In this document: positions 27,512 to 36,295 of the stretch, one piece after another | Numbering within the stretch: position 1 is the first letter of the stretch | Layout: every line of letters starts with the position of its first letter | From: an uncultured Pseudomonadales bacterium | Lineage (GTDB): Bacteria; Pseudomonadota; Gammaproteobacteria; Pseudomonadales; Azotimanducaceae | DNA length: 64,000 nt | Direction of reading: 5' to 3' | Assembly (NCBI GenBank): GCA_951813295.1 | Contig: CATOTI010000002.1 | Coordinates: forward strand, 3,420,522-3,484,521 | Notes under the pieces: generated by a model | Databases searched by the model: none | What the model was told of the DNA's origin: nothing | The model's input: only the letters and a program-made list of their open reading frames with translations | Made by a program: the position numbers and the translations under genes

Positions 27512-27774
27512 TCCTCTTTGGTAAAGGAAGGAGGTGCCTCCAAGTCCCCGCGCTCTCGTTCGGGGATCTCGAAATCAGCGCCGCCTTCAACGTTAGCGAA
27601 GGCGAGTCGAATGGCTTGTGCGGTATCGGCTGCCGTACGCCTACCTCGAGTTTTGAAGGTCTGACGCAGTACCGTCCGGACCTCTTCCTCCATCGAGCGA
27701 CCGTGACGAGCAGCTTCTTGACGAAGAAAGTCGTGGATCTCTTGCTCGACATTTCGAATTGTCAGCGTCGGCAC
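27508..27774 (-). CDS. Ribbon-helix-helix antitoxin (FitA-like)
   Basis: This 88-residue protein has an N-terminal ribbon M-P-T-L-T-I-R-N-V and helices that fit the Arc/FitA fold (F-L-R-Q-E-A-A-R-H-G-R-S-M-E-E-E-V). The C-terminal tail, acidic and with E-R-E-R-G-D, probably wraps the toxin. The gene precedes and overlaps the PIN toxin by 4 bp. FitAB pairs autoregulate by binding their own promoter, which would lie in 27775-27926. Confidence 0.9.
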   Translation of the reverse strand: MPTLTIRNVEQEIHDFLRQEAARHGRSMEEEVRTVLRQTFKTRGRRTAADTAQAIRLAFANVEGGADFEIPERERGDLEAPPSFTKEE

Positions 27775-27926
27775 TCCGGGCTCCGTCTGGCGTAGGTTTT
27801 AGGATTTAGCGGCGTTGCTAGCGATGCTGTCATAAGGGCCGCGGCGAGTCCATGAGTCTGCATAAGGCCGTACCCTTCACTCGCCGATTCCGCGCACCTG
27901 AGACCGGCGCGAGCTTGTGGGTGGCG

Positions 27927-29084
27927 TCAAACGGGACTTCGCTCGATCAACTGGCGCGCGATGATGATGCGTTGCAACTCGTTGGTCCCTTCGCCGATCG
28001 CGAGCAACGGCGCGTCGCGGTAGTAGCGCTCGACTTCGTTCTCCGGCGAGTAGCCGTAGGCGCCGTGGATACGTAGTGCCTCCATCGAGTTTTCGACGGC
28101 GGCTTCGGTCGAAAACAGTTTCGCCATCCCCGCCTCCATGTCGCAGCGTTCGCCGGAGTCGTAGGCTGTCGCGGCGCGATCCGTCAGCAATCGGGCGGCT
28201 TCGACGCGCGTCGCCATGTCGGCGAGTTTGATCTGGATGGCCTGGTGTTCGCTGATCGGTTGGCCGAAGGTCTTGCGCTCTTGCGCGTATCGGACAGAGG
28301 CGTCGAGTGATGCGCGCGCGACGCCGACGCCGCGCGCGGCGACATTGATCCGGCCGAGCGCGAGTCCGGACAGGATCTGCTGCAGGCCACGACCCTCTTT
28401 GCCGCCGATCAGGTGATCCTTCGGCACTCGTACGTCGACGAATTCGACCTCACCGGTATCGACGCCCCGGTAGCCGAGCTTGGCGAGCTTGTGGGCGCGG
28501 TAGCCACGGGTTTTCTCGACGATGAGGAGGCCCATCCCCCGATGCCGAGGCTCGGTATGTGGATCCGTTTTGACGAGTACGGCGAGGATGTTCCCTTCGA
28601 CGGAGTTCGTGATCCATTGCTTGGTGCCAGTAATGACGTAGTCCTGTTCGTCTGCGCGGGCGCGGGTTCGAATCGCTTGCAGATCCGTCCCACAGTCGGG
28701 CTCCGTCAGAGCGATGCCGCCGCGGAACTCGCCCGTTGCGAGCTTCGGCAGGAAGTTTTCCTTCTGCTTCTCGGTTCCGAACTTTTCGATCGCCGCGCAC
28801 ATGATGAGGTGGCTGTTGAAGATGCCGGAGACGGACATCCACACGGCGCTGACGCGTTCGACGATCTTGGCGTAGGTGCTCGCTGGAAGGCCGAGGCCGC
28901 CATAACGTTCGCCGATCGTGGCGCCGAAAAGACCGAGCGCTTTCATCTTCTCGACGACTTCGGTCGGGTATTCGTCGCGGAGCTCGAGTTCCTTGGCGAC
29001 GGGTCGCACGTCGCGTTCGAGGAACCGGTCGACGGTGTCGAGGATGATCTGCTCGCTTTGTTCGGGGCTCAGTTCGGTTGCCAT
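27927..29084 (-). CDS. Acyl-CoA dehydrogenase
   Basis: This 385-residue FAD enzyme has A-L-T-E-P-D-C-G-T-D (105-115), the substrate region I-T-G-T-K-Q-W-I-T-N-S and the catalytic E365 in I-G-E-G-T-N-E-L-Q. It introduces an alpha-beta double bond in acyl-CoA. It starts at the last base of the MaoC gene stop. With the MaoC hydratase it forms a dehydrogenation-hydration pair of beta-oxidation. Confidence 0.94.
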   Translation of the reverse strand: MATELSPEQSEQIILDTVDRFLERDVRPVAKELELRDEYPTEVVEKMKALGLFGATIGERYGGLGLPASTYAKIVERVSAVWMSVSGIFNSHLIMCAAIEKFGTEKQKENFLPKLATGEFRGGIALTEPDCGTDLQAIRTRARADEQDYVITGTKQWITNSVEGNILAVLVKTDPHTEPRHRGMGLLIVEKTRGYRAHKLAKLGYRGVDTGEVEFVDVRVPKDHLIGGKEGRGLQQILSGLALGRINVAARGVGVARASLDASVRYAQERKTFGQPISEHQAIQIKLADMATRVEAARLLTDRAATAYDSGERCDMEAGMAKLFSTEAAVENSMEALRIHGAYGYSPENEVERYYRDAPLLAIGEGTNELQRIIIARQLIERSPV

Positions 29085-29602
29085 CAGTAGTCGATCTCGT
29101 CGTCGACCGCGTGCCCGCGGAAAGGAATGAGCATCGTTCGCTCGAAGGTCATCACCACGGTGCCGTCCTGTTTGATACCGGTGGTCTTGATGCGCACGAT
29201 CCCCTGGTGCGCCCGTGATCTTGATTCGCGTTTCTCGAGCACCTCGCTTTCCGCGTAGAGCGTATCGCCGATGAAGACGGGTGCTGTCAGGCGGACGTCG
29301 CTCCAGCCGAGGTTCGCGACCGTCTTCTGACTCACGTCCGAGACCGACATGCCGGTGACCATCGCGAGCGTCAGACAGGAGTTGACGATCGGTCGGCCGA
29401 ACTCGCTCTTTTCCGCGTACTGCTGATCGAAGTGCAACGGATGCTGATTCATCGTGAGCAACGTGAACCAGGTGTTGTCCGCTTCGGATATTGTCCGACC
29501 CGGGCGGTGTTCGTACGTCTGTCCCGGCACGAAGTCTTCGTAGTAGCGTCCGTACGACTCGCGATAGCGGTCTTCGCCTACGGGTTTGCTTTCGGCGACC
29601 AT
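29084..29602 (-). CDS. MaoC-like (hotdog-fold) dehydratase
   Basis: The start at ATG 29600-29602, behind GGAGAGGGA, gives 172 residues. The hydratase-2 pattern N-Q-H-P-L-H57-F-D59 and the downstream F-G-R-P-I-V-N-S-C-L-T-L fit MaoC/enoyl-CoA hydratase domains. It would add water to enoyl-CoA. The acyl-CoA dehydrogenase gene begins at the last base of its stop, so the two are one transcript. An upstream extension lacks family signal. Confidence 0.9.
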   Translation of the reverse strand: MVAESKPVGEDRYRESYGRYYEDFVPGQTYEHRPGRTISEADNTWFTLLTMNQHPLHFDQQYAEKSEFGRPIVNSCLTLAMVTGMSVSDVSQKTVANLGWSDVRLTAPVFIGDTLYAESEVLEKRESRSRAHQGIVRIKTTGIKQDGTVVMTFERTMLIPFRGHAVDDEIDY

Positions 29603-29694
29603 TCCCTCTCCGTTAGAAAAACGCGACCGACGATTGTACTGGGACGTGCGCGGCTTCGAACCAGGCGCGTGGCTCATCCACTAGGATTCACACC

Positions 29695-30288
29695 ATGATC
29701 ACGATCTATCACGCCCCCGGTACCCGCTCGGTGCGGCCGATCTGGCTCTGTAACGAACTCGGGCTCGAGGTTTCCATCGAGCGCGTCGATCAGACCGCCG
29801 GCTATCGACGCTCGGCCGAATGGCGAGCGATCAGCCCGGCGGGAAAGATCCCGGCGATGCGCGACGGCGATTTCACGATGATCGAGTCGGGTGCGATGGT
29901 CGACTATCTCCTAGAGAAGTACGACGGCGATTTCTCGTTGCACCCCGAACCGGCGACGCGGGCTAGTGCTGTGTTTCATCAGTGGTGCTGGTTTGCGGAG
30001 TCGACGTTGCTTCGTCCGTTGGGTTTGCGGCGTGTGTTGCGTGAGGAAGCCGGCGCGAACGCCGCGGGGCTGATCGATGCAGCCCTCACGCGTTTCGAAC
30101 AGGCGATGTTCGCGATTGAGCAGGCCCTCACGACGGATGACTATCTCGTCGAGAACCGTTTTACCGCTGCCGACATCATGACGGGCTATTCGCTGACATT
30201 GACTGCCGATCGACTCGACGATTTCCCGCGTTCGCGGGACTATCTCGATCGTGTAACCGCTCGCGAGGCCTATCGGATGATCCAATGA
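29695..30288 (+). CDS. Glutathione S-transferase
   Basis: This 197-residue GST has an N-terminal thioredoxin-like part starting I-T-I-Y-H-A-P-G-T-R-S-V-R-P-I-W, a G-K-I-P-A-M motif and E-S-G-A-M-V-D-Y, which binds the glutathione gamma-glutamyl group. The C-terminal half is helical, with D-x-F-T-A-A-D-I-M-T-G near 158-167. It is the first gene of a four-gene plus-strand operon. Confidence 0.92.
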   Translation: MITIYHAPGTRSVRPIWLCNELGLEVSIERVDQTAGYRRSAEWRAISPAGKIPAMRDGDFTMIESGAMVDYLLEKYDGDFSLHPEPATRASAVFHQWCWFAESTLLRPLGLRRVLREEAGANAAGLIDAALTRFEQAMFAIEQALTTDDYLVENRFTAADIMTGYSLTLTADRLDDFPRSRDYLDRVTAREAYRMIQ

Positions 30289-30767
30289 ACGTTTTACAAC
30301 GCCTTAGACGGCTCGAAGCCGTCGACCAGATCCGTGTCTTGAAAGCTGATTACTGTGATCTCTGTGATGCCGGCTATCCGCCCGATGCACTTTGCGCCCT
30401 CTTCACGGCGGAAGGCGTGTGGGATGGCGGCGAGATGGGTCGATTTGCGGGACGTGAGAAGCTCTATCGGTTCTTCTCGAACATGCCGAACGTGATGTCC
30501 TTTGCGATTCACCACGTGATGAACGAGGCGATCGAGGTGAGTGACGACGCCATGACCGCACGGGGTCGCTGGTATCTCCTGCAGACGGCAACGCTCGCCG
30601 AATCGAACGAAGCCGTTTGGTTGGCCGCCCGATACGACGACGCGCTCGTTTTTGAAGATGACGCCTGGCGTTTTTCTGAAGTGAAGCTCAAGAGTCGTTT
30701 CTACACGACCCATCGAGACGGATGGGCGGACTTGCCGCACCTACTGAATCGGGGGGAAGACGAATAA
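30285..30767 (+). CDS. SnoaL/NTF2-fold protein
   Basis: This 160-residue protein begins L-Q-R-L-R-R-L-E-A-V-D-Q-I-R-V-L-K-A-D-Y-C-D, the usual start of SnoaL_4 proteins, and has L-F-T-A-E-G-V-W-D-G and G-R-W-Y-L-L-Q-T strands. It overlaps the GST gene by 4 bp, and the next gene's ATG overlaps its stop. Members act as dehydratases, isomerases or cyclases, often on aromatic or dehalogenation substrates. Confidence 0.88.
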   Translation: MNVLQRLRRLEAVDQIRVLKADYCDLCDAGYPPDALCALFTAEGVWDGGEMGRFAGREKLYRFFSNMPNVMSFAIHHVMNEAIEVSDDAMTARGRWYLLQTATLAESNEAVWLAARYDDALVFEDDAWRFSEVKLKSRFYTTHRDGWADLPHLLNRGEDE

Positions 30768-31609
30768 TGGCGCTATCGGGTGATGCTGCGGGAACCTTGT
30801 ACTTCCTACCCCAGGATTTCGTCGGCGGCGGGATCGAGCACACCGATCTTCGTGAACCCGCACGTGAAGGTCGCGGTGTCGACGCCCACGAACTCGTGAT
30901 TCGTGACGCGCGCCGGGCTGAAAGCCTCGGCCTCGAAGTGAGCGGCTTCACGTTGATCGATCGGCCGTCGGACGTGATCGACTTCTACGACTGCGACGCG
31001 GTGATGGCGCGCTACTACGAAGAGTGCAAAGCCACGGCGAAGGCGCTAACCGGAGCGCACACCACTTTTACGTTTGATCACATCATCCGTGAACCCGGCT
31101 TGCAGTATTGCGCTGGCGGGACGACTGGAAAGATGGAGACGACGGGCCTCGAGGGCGGTGGGGGCTACATCGCGAGCGTGCACATGGACTACACCGACAA
31201 CACGACCTTCGATGCCTACCTCGCGCTCCACGGTGAAACGCCACCGCCGGCGGAGCGAATCGTCGCGCTCAACTTCTGGCGCGCATTGGATGGCCCGGAC
31301 CATCAGCCACTCGCGGTTTGCGATGCGCGCACGATCGAACGCACCGATCTGCAGGAAAGCGTGATCTATGGTTACGGCGCGCCGAGTTATAGCTGGCACG
31401 ACATCGGCATCGAGACGTTCAGCGTTCGGGCGTCGGCTGCACAGCGGTGGTATTTCTATCCGTCGATGACGCCCGACGAGGTGCTCGTCATCAAGTCGTT
31501 CGACTCCAAAGGCGTGATCGGGCGCTGTTGCCCGCACGCGTCGTTTACCCATCGTGACGGTGGCGAGCCGAGACGGAGCATTGAGCTGCGGGTGCTTTGT
31601 TTCTGTTAG
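30767..31609 (+). CDS. CmcJ/NvfI-like 2-oxoglutarate-independent-type hydroxylase/methoxylase
   Basis: The protein is 280 residues from ATG 30767, which overlaps the previous stop (TAATG). The motifs H-M-D-Y-T, N-x-W-R and C-D-A-R-T-I fit the CmcJ/AsaB/CTB9 family, whose members hydroxylate, desaturate or contract rings in fungal and bacterial natural products and often have a His/Asp iron site. The reaction here is unknown. It follows GST and SnoaL genes and precedes a TauD gene, a grouping consistent with modification of one substrate. Confidence 0.8.
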   Translation: MALSGDAAGTLYFLPQDFVGGGIEHTDLREPAREGRGVDAHELVIRDARRAESLGLEVSGFTLIDRPSDVIDFYDCDAVMARYYEECKATAKALTGAHTTFTFDHIIREPGLQYCAGGTTGKMETTGLEGGGGYIASVHMDYTDNTTFDAYLALHGETPPPAERIVALNFWRALDGPDHQPLAVCDARTIERTDLQESVIYGYGAPSYSWHDIGIETFSVRASAAQRWYFYPSMTPDEVLVIKSFDSKGVIGRCCPHASFTHRDGGEPRRSIELRVLCFC

Positions 31610-31635
31610 CGAAACGTGGAAGGCGGGACGTAGCC

Positions 31636-32493
31636 ATGACTTCAGACATTCGAATTGAATCGCTCGCGGGCGCATTCGGCGCAGAGATCAGCGGCGTGGC
31701 GCTGGCGGAGAGCTTGAGCGAGTCCGCGGTCGAGCGGATCCGTGAAGCTTTCGTCGAGCACCACCTGGTCGTGTTCCGCGACCAGGAGCTCGACCCGGAT
31801 CGGCAAGTAGCTCTCGGCGGTCGTTTCGGAGAACTCGAGGACTATCCTTTCGTGGCGCCCTTAGCCGACCACCCGAAGGTGATTCCCGTCATCAAAGAAG
31901 CGGATGAAGAGAGCAACTTCGGCGGCGGTTGGCATACCGATCTGATCTATAAACCCGTCCCGCCGATGGCGACCATGCTGTACGCGATCGAAGTGCCGAC
32001 ACGTGGCGGCGACACGATGTTTGCCGATGGGATTGGTGCCTTTGAGGTGCTTTCGCCGGCCATGCAGGAGCTGCTCGGATCGCTCAGCGTGGAATACAAC
32101 GTCCGCCACATTCAGCGTGATCTCGCGATGCGTGGATCCGGAAAGGGATCGGGCGGGAATCGCTCGATGCCATCGCAGCCAGCGCCGGAAGTCGTGGACG
32201 CATCGCCCGTCCACCCGCTCATTCGCACCCACCCGGATGGTCGTAAGGGCATCTATTTCAGCCGCGAGCACACGATCCGATTCGCCCGCATGACGCCGCA
32301 GGAGAGCGCGCCCTTACTCGACTGGCTACAGGTGCACCTGACCCAACCGATGTTCACCACCCGCCTCGAGTGGCGGAAAGGCACGCTCGCGTTCTGGGAC
32401 AACCGTTGCCTCAACCACTACGCGCTGAACGACTACCACGGTGAGCGGCGCCACATGCACCGCCTGACGATCGCGGGTGATGTTCCGCGCTAG
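31636..32493 (+). CDS. TauD/TfdA-family 2-oxoglutarate dioxygenase
   Basis: The product is 285 residues from ATG 31636. The facial triad is H100-T-D102 with the distal H261, and R276 probably binds 2-oxoglutarate. The lead-in F-R-D-Q-E-L-D and W-H-T-D-L-I-Y are typical. The family hydroxylates sulfonates, phenoxyacids or other small acids. It is the last gene of the GST/SnoaL/CmcJ operon, and its stop overlaps the convergent selenoprotein gene by 4 bp. Confidence 0.93.
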   Translation: MTSDIRIESLAGAFGAEISGVALAESLSESAVERIREAFVEHHLVVFRDQELDPDRQVALGGRFGELEDYPFVAPLADHPKVIPVIKEADEESNFGGGWHTDLIYKPVPPMATMLYAIEVPTRGGDTMFADGIGAFEVLSPAMQELLGSLSVEYNVRHIQRDLAMRGSGKGSGGNRSMPSQPAPEVVDASPVHPLIRTHPDGRKGIYFSREHTIRFARMTPQESAPLLDWLQVHLTQPMFTTRLEWRKGTLAFWDNRCLNHYALNDYHGERRHMHRLTIAGDVPR

Positions 32494-33287
32494 GACGCCT
32501 TCGCGCGATTCTGCCCGGTGAAATACTCGAACGGCGCGGGCCATTCGTCGTGCCAGTCGATGAGCCGGCCGCCCTGTTCGGTGTCGTGAATCATCGCGAG
32601 TGCGTGGCGCATGATCGTGAGTTGCTGATCGACGTCGTGCGGGGCGCCGAAGTTGTTGCCCATGGGGAAGTTCACAAAGAGGCTTCTCGGCGGTAGCACC
32701 TGTGCGGTGAGGTCACGTCCGGTCGATACGCAAACGGTGGCGATTCCGGCTTCTTCGGCGACACGGCATACCAAACCAACGGTTTGGTGGTCGAGGGGTC
32801 ACGCAGGGGCAGCGAGCAGGATGTCGACGCCGTCCTCGTTGAGCTTCTCGACGAACGCGGGCGCCGATTCTTCGATCACCTTGGTGCGGTTATAGATCCG
32901 ACCCATGAAGCCGCTCCAGTGCCGCGCGGCGACTGCGCCGATTTCACCTGCCCCGGCCAATTCCGAGAGACGTGTGATCGGGAAGACACAATTGATGTCG
33001 TTGTCCGCGTCGGTGTGATCGTAGTAGGCGTCGTGGATCTGAAAATCGTCCGCGTCCGCATCCTGGGGGATCGCGTCGAGACGATGGTCGTTGCGTGCAT
33101 CGGGATTGAAGGCGGGCATGGCGCACTGCGAGATACCGCCCGAGGCGAGGATCGCCACGACACATTGATCGAGCGGTTTGTCGAGTCGGTGGAGCGGCGC
33201 TGTGTCGTTGATGGTCCATTTGTACGGCGGGAAACCGAGTGATCCGTAGTGTCGGTTCAGTTCGTCGACGTAGTTGATGGGTTCCAT
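32490..33287 (-). CDS. Selenoprotein: GrdB-like (glycine/sarcosine/betaine reductase B family), Sec at 163
   Basis: One 265-residue protein is encoded across an in-frame UGA at 32799-32801. Before it come the family motifs V-A-I-L-A-S-G-G-I-S, Y-Y-D-H-T-D-A-D-N-D-I-N-C-V-F-P and R-H-W-S-G-F-M. After the UGA the frame reads P-L-D-H-Q-T-V-G-L-V-C-R-V-A-E-E-A-G-I, the family's redox motif with U in place of its first Cys (C-P-x-C-H-Q-T-V-G-L-V in Cys forms, second Cys replaced by D here). The ATG has AAGGAGG. A reductase or redox role is likely. It is not a complete glycine reductase system, because no grdA, grdC or grdD is nearby. Confidence 0.9.
32770..32801 (-). promoter_or_regulatory. Sec UGA codon and bacterial SECIS hairpin of the GrdB-like gene
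   Basis: On the minus strand the UGA (32799-32801) is followed by a perfect 8-bp stem, ACCAAACC with GGUUUGGU, closing a GUU triloop; the hairpin spans 32770-32788. The loop begins 19 nt after the UGA, has G first, and falls in the accepted bacterial SECIS distance of about 16-37 nt. The hairpin is inside the coding sequence, so its perfect pairing is not forced by the protein alone. Confidence 0.88.
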
Positions 33288-33391
33288 GGGATGCCTCCTT
33301 CTTCTCGTGCTTGGCCTCGAGTCTATCCACGATCGAGATTCGGCGCTTGGCGTAGGCTGTTGGTTTGGGTTGCGGAAGGGAGGAGACCGGC

Positions 33392-33772
33392 ATGGACCTC
33401 GTACAGAACAAAGCTAATGCAATGGCTTTCTACAGCCTGATGTTCAATGCCTGCCGGCCGCGCGAAGCCATCGAACGTTACGTCGGTGCGGAGTACATCC
33501 AACACAATCCCGACGTCGCCGACGGTAAGGACGCGTTCATCGACTATTTCGAACAGATGGCCCGCGACTTTCCGGGCAAACACGTGCACTTCAAACGAGT
33601 GATCGCGGAAGGCGAACTGGTCGTCCTGCATTGCCACCAGACCTGGCCCGGGGTTTCCGACTACGCGGGCATCGACATCTTCCGCTTCGACGACGCGGGA
33701 AAGATCGTCGAACACTGGGACGTGCTGCAGGTCGTGCCCGACCATTCGAAGCACGACAACACGATGTTCTGA
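33392..33772 (+). CDS. SnoaL-like / polyketide-cyclase-fold protein
   Basis: The start is ATG 33392, preceded by GGGAGGAG, and gives 126 residues. The pattern N-K-x-N-A-M-A-F-Y, Y-I-Q-H-N-P, D-Y-F-E and V-E-H-W-D-V-L-Q fits the SnoaL_2 (ester cyclase-like) family of about 130 residues. The frame opens slightly upstream, but the ATG is favoured by the SD. It has no operon partner: the GrdB-like gene is divergent and the APC gene is convergent, so it stands alone. Confidence 0.86.
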   Translation: MDLVQNKANAMAFYSLMFNACRPREAIERYVGAEYIQHNPDVADGKDAFIDYFEQMARDFPGKHVHFKRVIAEGELVVLHCHQTWPGVSDYAGIDIFRFDDAGKIVEHWDVLQVVPDHSKHDNTMF

Positions 33773-33775
33773 CGA

Positions 33776-35137
33776 TTACTGCGTCGCGCGAGCGGCCTCG
33801 CTGACTTCGCGTGAGAGCAGCGCTTCGAGCGAGACGCCGTTCCGCGACAAAAATCGACTGCGCAGTTCGTAGTAGACGAACCCGAGCAGCAGGAGTGCGA
33901 CGTAGAAGAGACCGGGCACCAGGTTGTCGTACACGCCGACGGTAAGAAACGTTACCGATACGACGATCTTGATCGTGGCGACGACGGTGATACTGCGCGG
34001 CGAGAGCTTGAAGCGCGCGTTCTTGTAGTGCTCCGGCAGCATGACGGGCAGTCGGAGCAGGGCGATCGCCCAGATGACGCCGTAGATCATGATGCCGATC
34101 ACCGTGACGGATGCGTATTGGACGATGTTGCCTTGCAGGGCGATACCGGCGAGCACGCAGATCACGACGAAGACGATCGCCGCGTCCGGTTCCCGCGTGC
34201 GCTGGCTGATTCGACTCAGCACGGCCGGATAGATGCGATTTCGCGCGAGCGCGAAGAAGCTTCGTGACGTCGAGAGGATCGCGACGTTCAAGGATGTTGC
34301 GGCCGCGAGCAGGGCGCTCAGGGTGATGAGGGCGGCGAACCAGTCCGGCAGGAAGAGCGATGCCGCGTGGCTCATCGGCGCGACGATCCCGGCGAGTTCC
34401 CGCCATGGCACGAGCCCCGGCAGGACGATCGTGACGAGCGTGTAGATCACCGCGACCACGACGAAGGTGATCAGCAATGTCCGTGGAATGTTGCGTCCGG
34501 GGTTCTTGATCTCTTCGCCGACGATCACGAGGGTGAGAAAACCCGAGTAGGAATAGAAAGCGGGCACCGCGGCACTCAGCACTGAGCCCCAACCATTGGG
34601 CACGACCGGCGTGAGTTCGCCGACGTCGATGAAGAAGAGTCCGCCGATACCGAACACGAGCAGCGCGATGACGAAGATCGACACCATCACCATCTGACTT
34701 CGCACACTCGTGCGCAGACCCGCGAGGTTCAGGATGAGGAGTACGAGCGTGATGCCGATGGCGATCGTGAGTCGGTCCCATTCGGGCAGAAAGAAGCGCA
34801 TGTACTCGGCGAAGCCGAACGCGAGGATCGGAGCACCGACGATGAGGCCGATCATGCCGGCCCAGACCTTCAGGAAGCCGATGACCGGGTGCAGGACAAT
34901 GCTCGTGAACACGTAGTCCCCGGCGCTGACGGGCAGGATGCTGCCGACCTGTGCCGCGATCAGGCAGTTGATGATCGCAAGCCCTCCCGCGATCAGGTAC
35001 GCGATGAAGACGGCCGGTCCGGCGATCCCGGCGAGCTCACCCGGCAGGATGAAGATCGATGCGCCGACGATGTTCCCGACGAGCAGAAAGACGGCGCCGC
35101 CGAGGCCGATCTGGCGGCGTAGACGGTCATCGCTCAT
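33776..35137 (-). CDS. Amino-acid/polyamine permease (APC family)
   Basis: This 453-residue protein has about twelve membrane segments. The first contains the unwound motif V-G-A-S-I-F-I-L-P-G that binds the substrate's amino and carboxyl groups in APC transporters. It ends with a basic and glutamate-rich tail. It would import amino acids or similar amines. It lies 7 bp downstream of the LLM gene stop on the same strand, so the two are probably co-transcribed. Confidence 0.92.
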   Translation of the reverse strand: MSDDRLRRQIGLGGAVFLLVGNIVGASIFILPGELAGIAGPAVFIAYLIAGGLAIINCLIAAQVGSILPVSAGDYVFTSIVLHPVIGFLKVWAGMIGLIVGAPILAFGFAEYMRFFLPEWDRLTIAIGITLVLLILNLAGLRTSVRSQMVMVSIFVIALLVFGIGGLFFIDVGELTPVVPNGWGSVLSAAVPAFYSYSGFLTLVIVGEEIKNPGRNIPRTLLITFVVVAVIYTLVTIVLPGLVPWRELAGIVAPMSHAASLFLPDWFAALITLSALLAAATSLNVAILSTSRSFFALARNRIYPAVLSRISQRTREPDAAIVFVVICVLAGIALQGNIVQYASVTVIGIMIYGVIWAIALLRLPVMLPEHYKNARFKLSPRSITVVATIKIVVSVTFLTVGVYDNLVPGLFYVALLLLGFVYYELRSRFLSRNGVSLEALLSREVSEAARATQ

Positions 35138-35144
35138 CGAAGTC

Positions 35145-36176
35145 TCAGGCGGCCGACACGGCCTTCGCGACCTCTCCCCAGCGCGGTAAGTTCTCGGGAT
35201 GGCGGCGCACGTCGTCGGCGGACATGTAACTCACGACGCGGCTGGCCGTGTCGCGGTAACGGTTGATGAGTTGGTCCGCGACATCGTCCCAGCGGCCGAC
35301 GATCGCGAAATGGTCGAGCATCTCGTCGGTGATCGTCTCGGCCATCGCGGCGACGTTGCCCTCGCGCATGAGCTGCGTGAGTTTGGGCGTCGTGCCTTCG
35401 AAGCCCAGATCATCGAACTGGAATGCATAGTTCGGCGTCGAGCCGTAGAACGAGATCTGTGTTTTCGCGCGGCCGATCGCCGAAGCGCGTTCCTCCGGCG
35501 TGTCGCCGACCACGACGAATACGGGCACGATCAGATCGACATCCTCGACCGAACGGCCGGATTTGGCCGCGCCGGCAGCGACGTTCGGCAACAGTCGGTT
35601 CTCGATGTAGTGCATCGAGTGCATCGGATGCACGTGCACGCCATCGCACAGTTCGCCTGCGACGCGGCACATGAGGGGGCCGACCGCCGAAATGTCGACT
35701 TTGACGTCCTCGAACTCGTGGCGCGGTGGCGCCCATTGCGCGGGCATGTACGAGAGCGAGTAGTAGGGCCCTTCGTAGCTCAGCCGCTCTTCCTGACGGA
35801 ATGCCCGAATGCAAGCCTTGAAAGCACCCACGTAGTCGCGCATCTGCGGCGCGGGTTTGTCCCAGAGCGCGCTGTAGCGACGTTCGACATGGCCGCGTAC
35901 CTGGCTGCCGAGCCCGATCCGGAATCGACCTTGCGTGTTCTCGGCAAGATCCCAGGCGAACTGCGCCGAAATCATCGGGCTGCGGGGAAACGCAACGGCG
36001 ATGCCTGTGGAAAACTCGAGCTTGGGTGCGGCGTTCGCGGCCGTCGCGATCGCCATCCAAGGCACCTGGGCGGCCTCCGTGAACAACATGCCGGAGAAAC
36101 CCTCGGCTTCGGCACGTTGCGCCAGAGCCGCGGTCGTTGCCCATTTGCCGCCGCCAACCATCAGGTCGAATTTCAT
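35145..36176 (-). CDS. LLM-class (luciferase-like) flavin-dependent oxidoreductase
   Basis: The product is about 343 residues from ATG 36174-36176. The barrel has the start F-D-L-M-V-G-G-G, a F-S-T-G-I-A-V-A-F-P-R-S-P region and R-F-R-I-G-L-G-S-Q-V near 85-95, typical of the group related to F420-dependent LLM enzymes. Whether it uses FMN or F420 cannot be told. It is followed by the amino-acid permease gene on the same strand, and it is divergent from the flavin monooxygenase operon. Confidence 0.88.
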   Translation of the reverse strand: MKFDLMVGGGKWATTAALAQRAEAEGFSGMLFTEAAQVPWMAIATAANAAPKLEFSTGIAVAFPRSPMISAQFAWDLAENTQGRFRIGLGSQVRGHVERRYSALWDKPAPQMRDYVGAFKACIRAFRQEERLSYEGPYYSLSYMPAQWAPPRHEFEDVKVDISAVGPLMCRVAGELCDGVHVHPMHSMHYIENRLLPNVAAGAAKSGRSVEDVDLIVPVFVVVGDTPEERASAIGRAKTQISFYGSTPNYAFQFDDLGFEGTTPKLTQLMREGNVAAMAETITDEMLDHFAIVGRWDDVADQLINRYRDTASRVVSYMSADDVRRHPENLPRWGEVAKAVSAA

Positions 36177-36295
36177 GACCGTTCCCGCTACTCGATGAGG
36201 GGTGAGTGTAGTCCGAGTTTTCGCGCGGCGCGGCCATCGATCGCGATGCCAAGGGTTTCCACATAAGCTCATCGATCAGCAGGCAGGGAGGTGAT

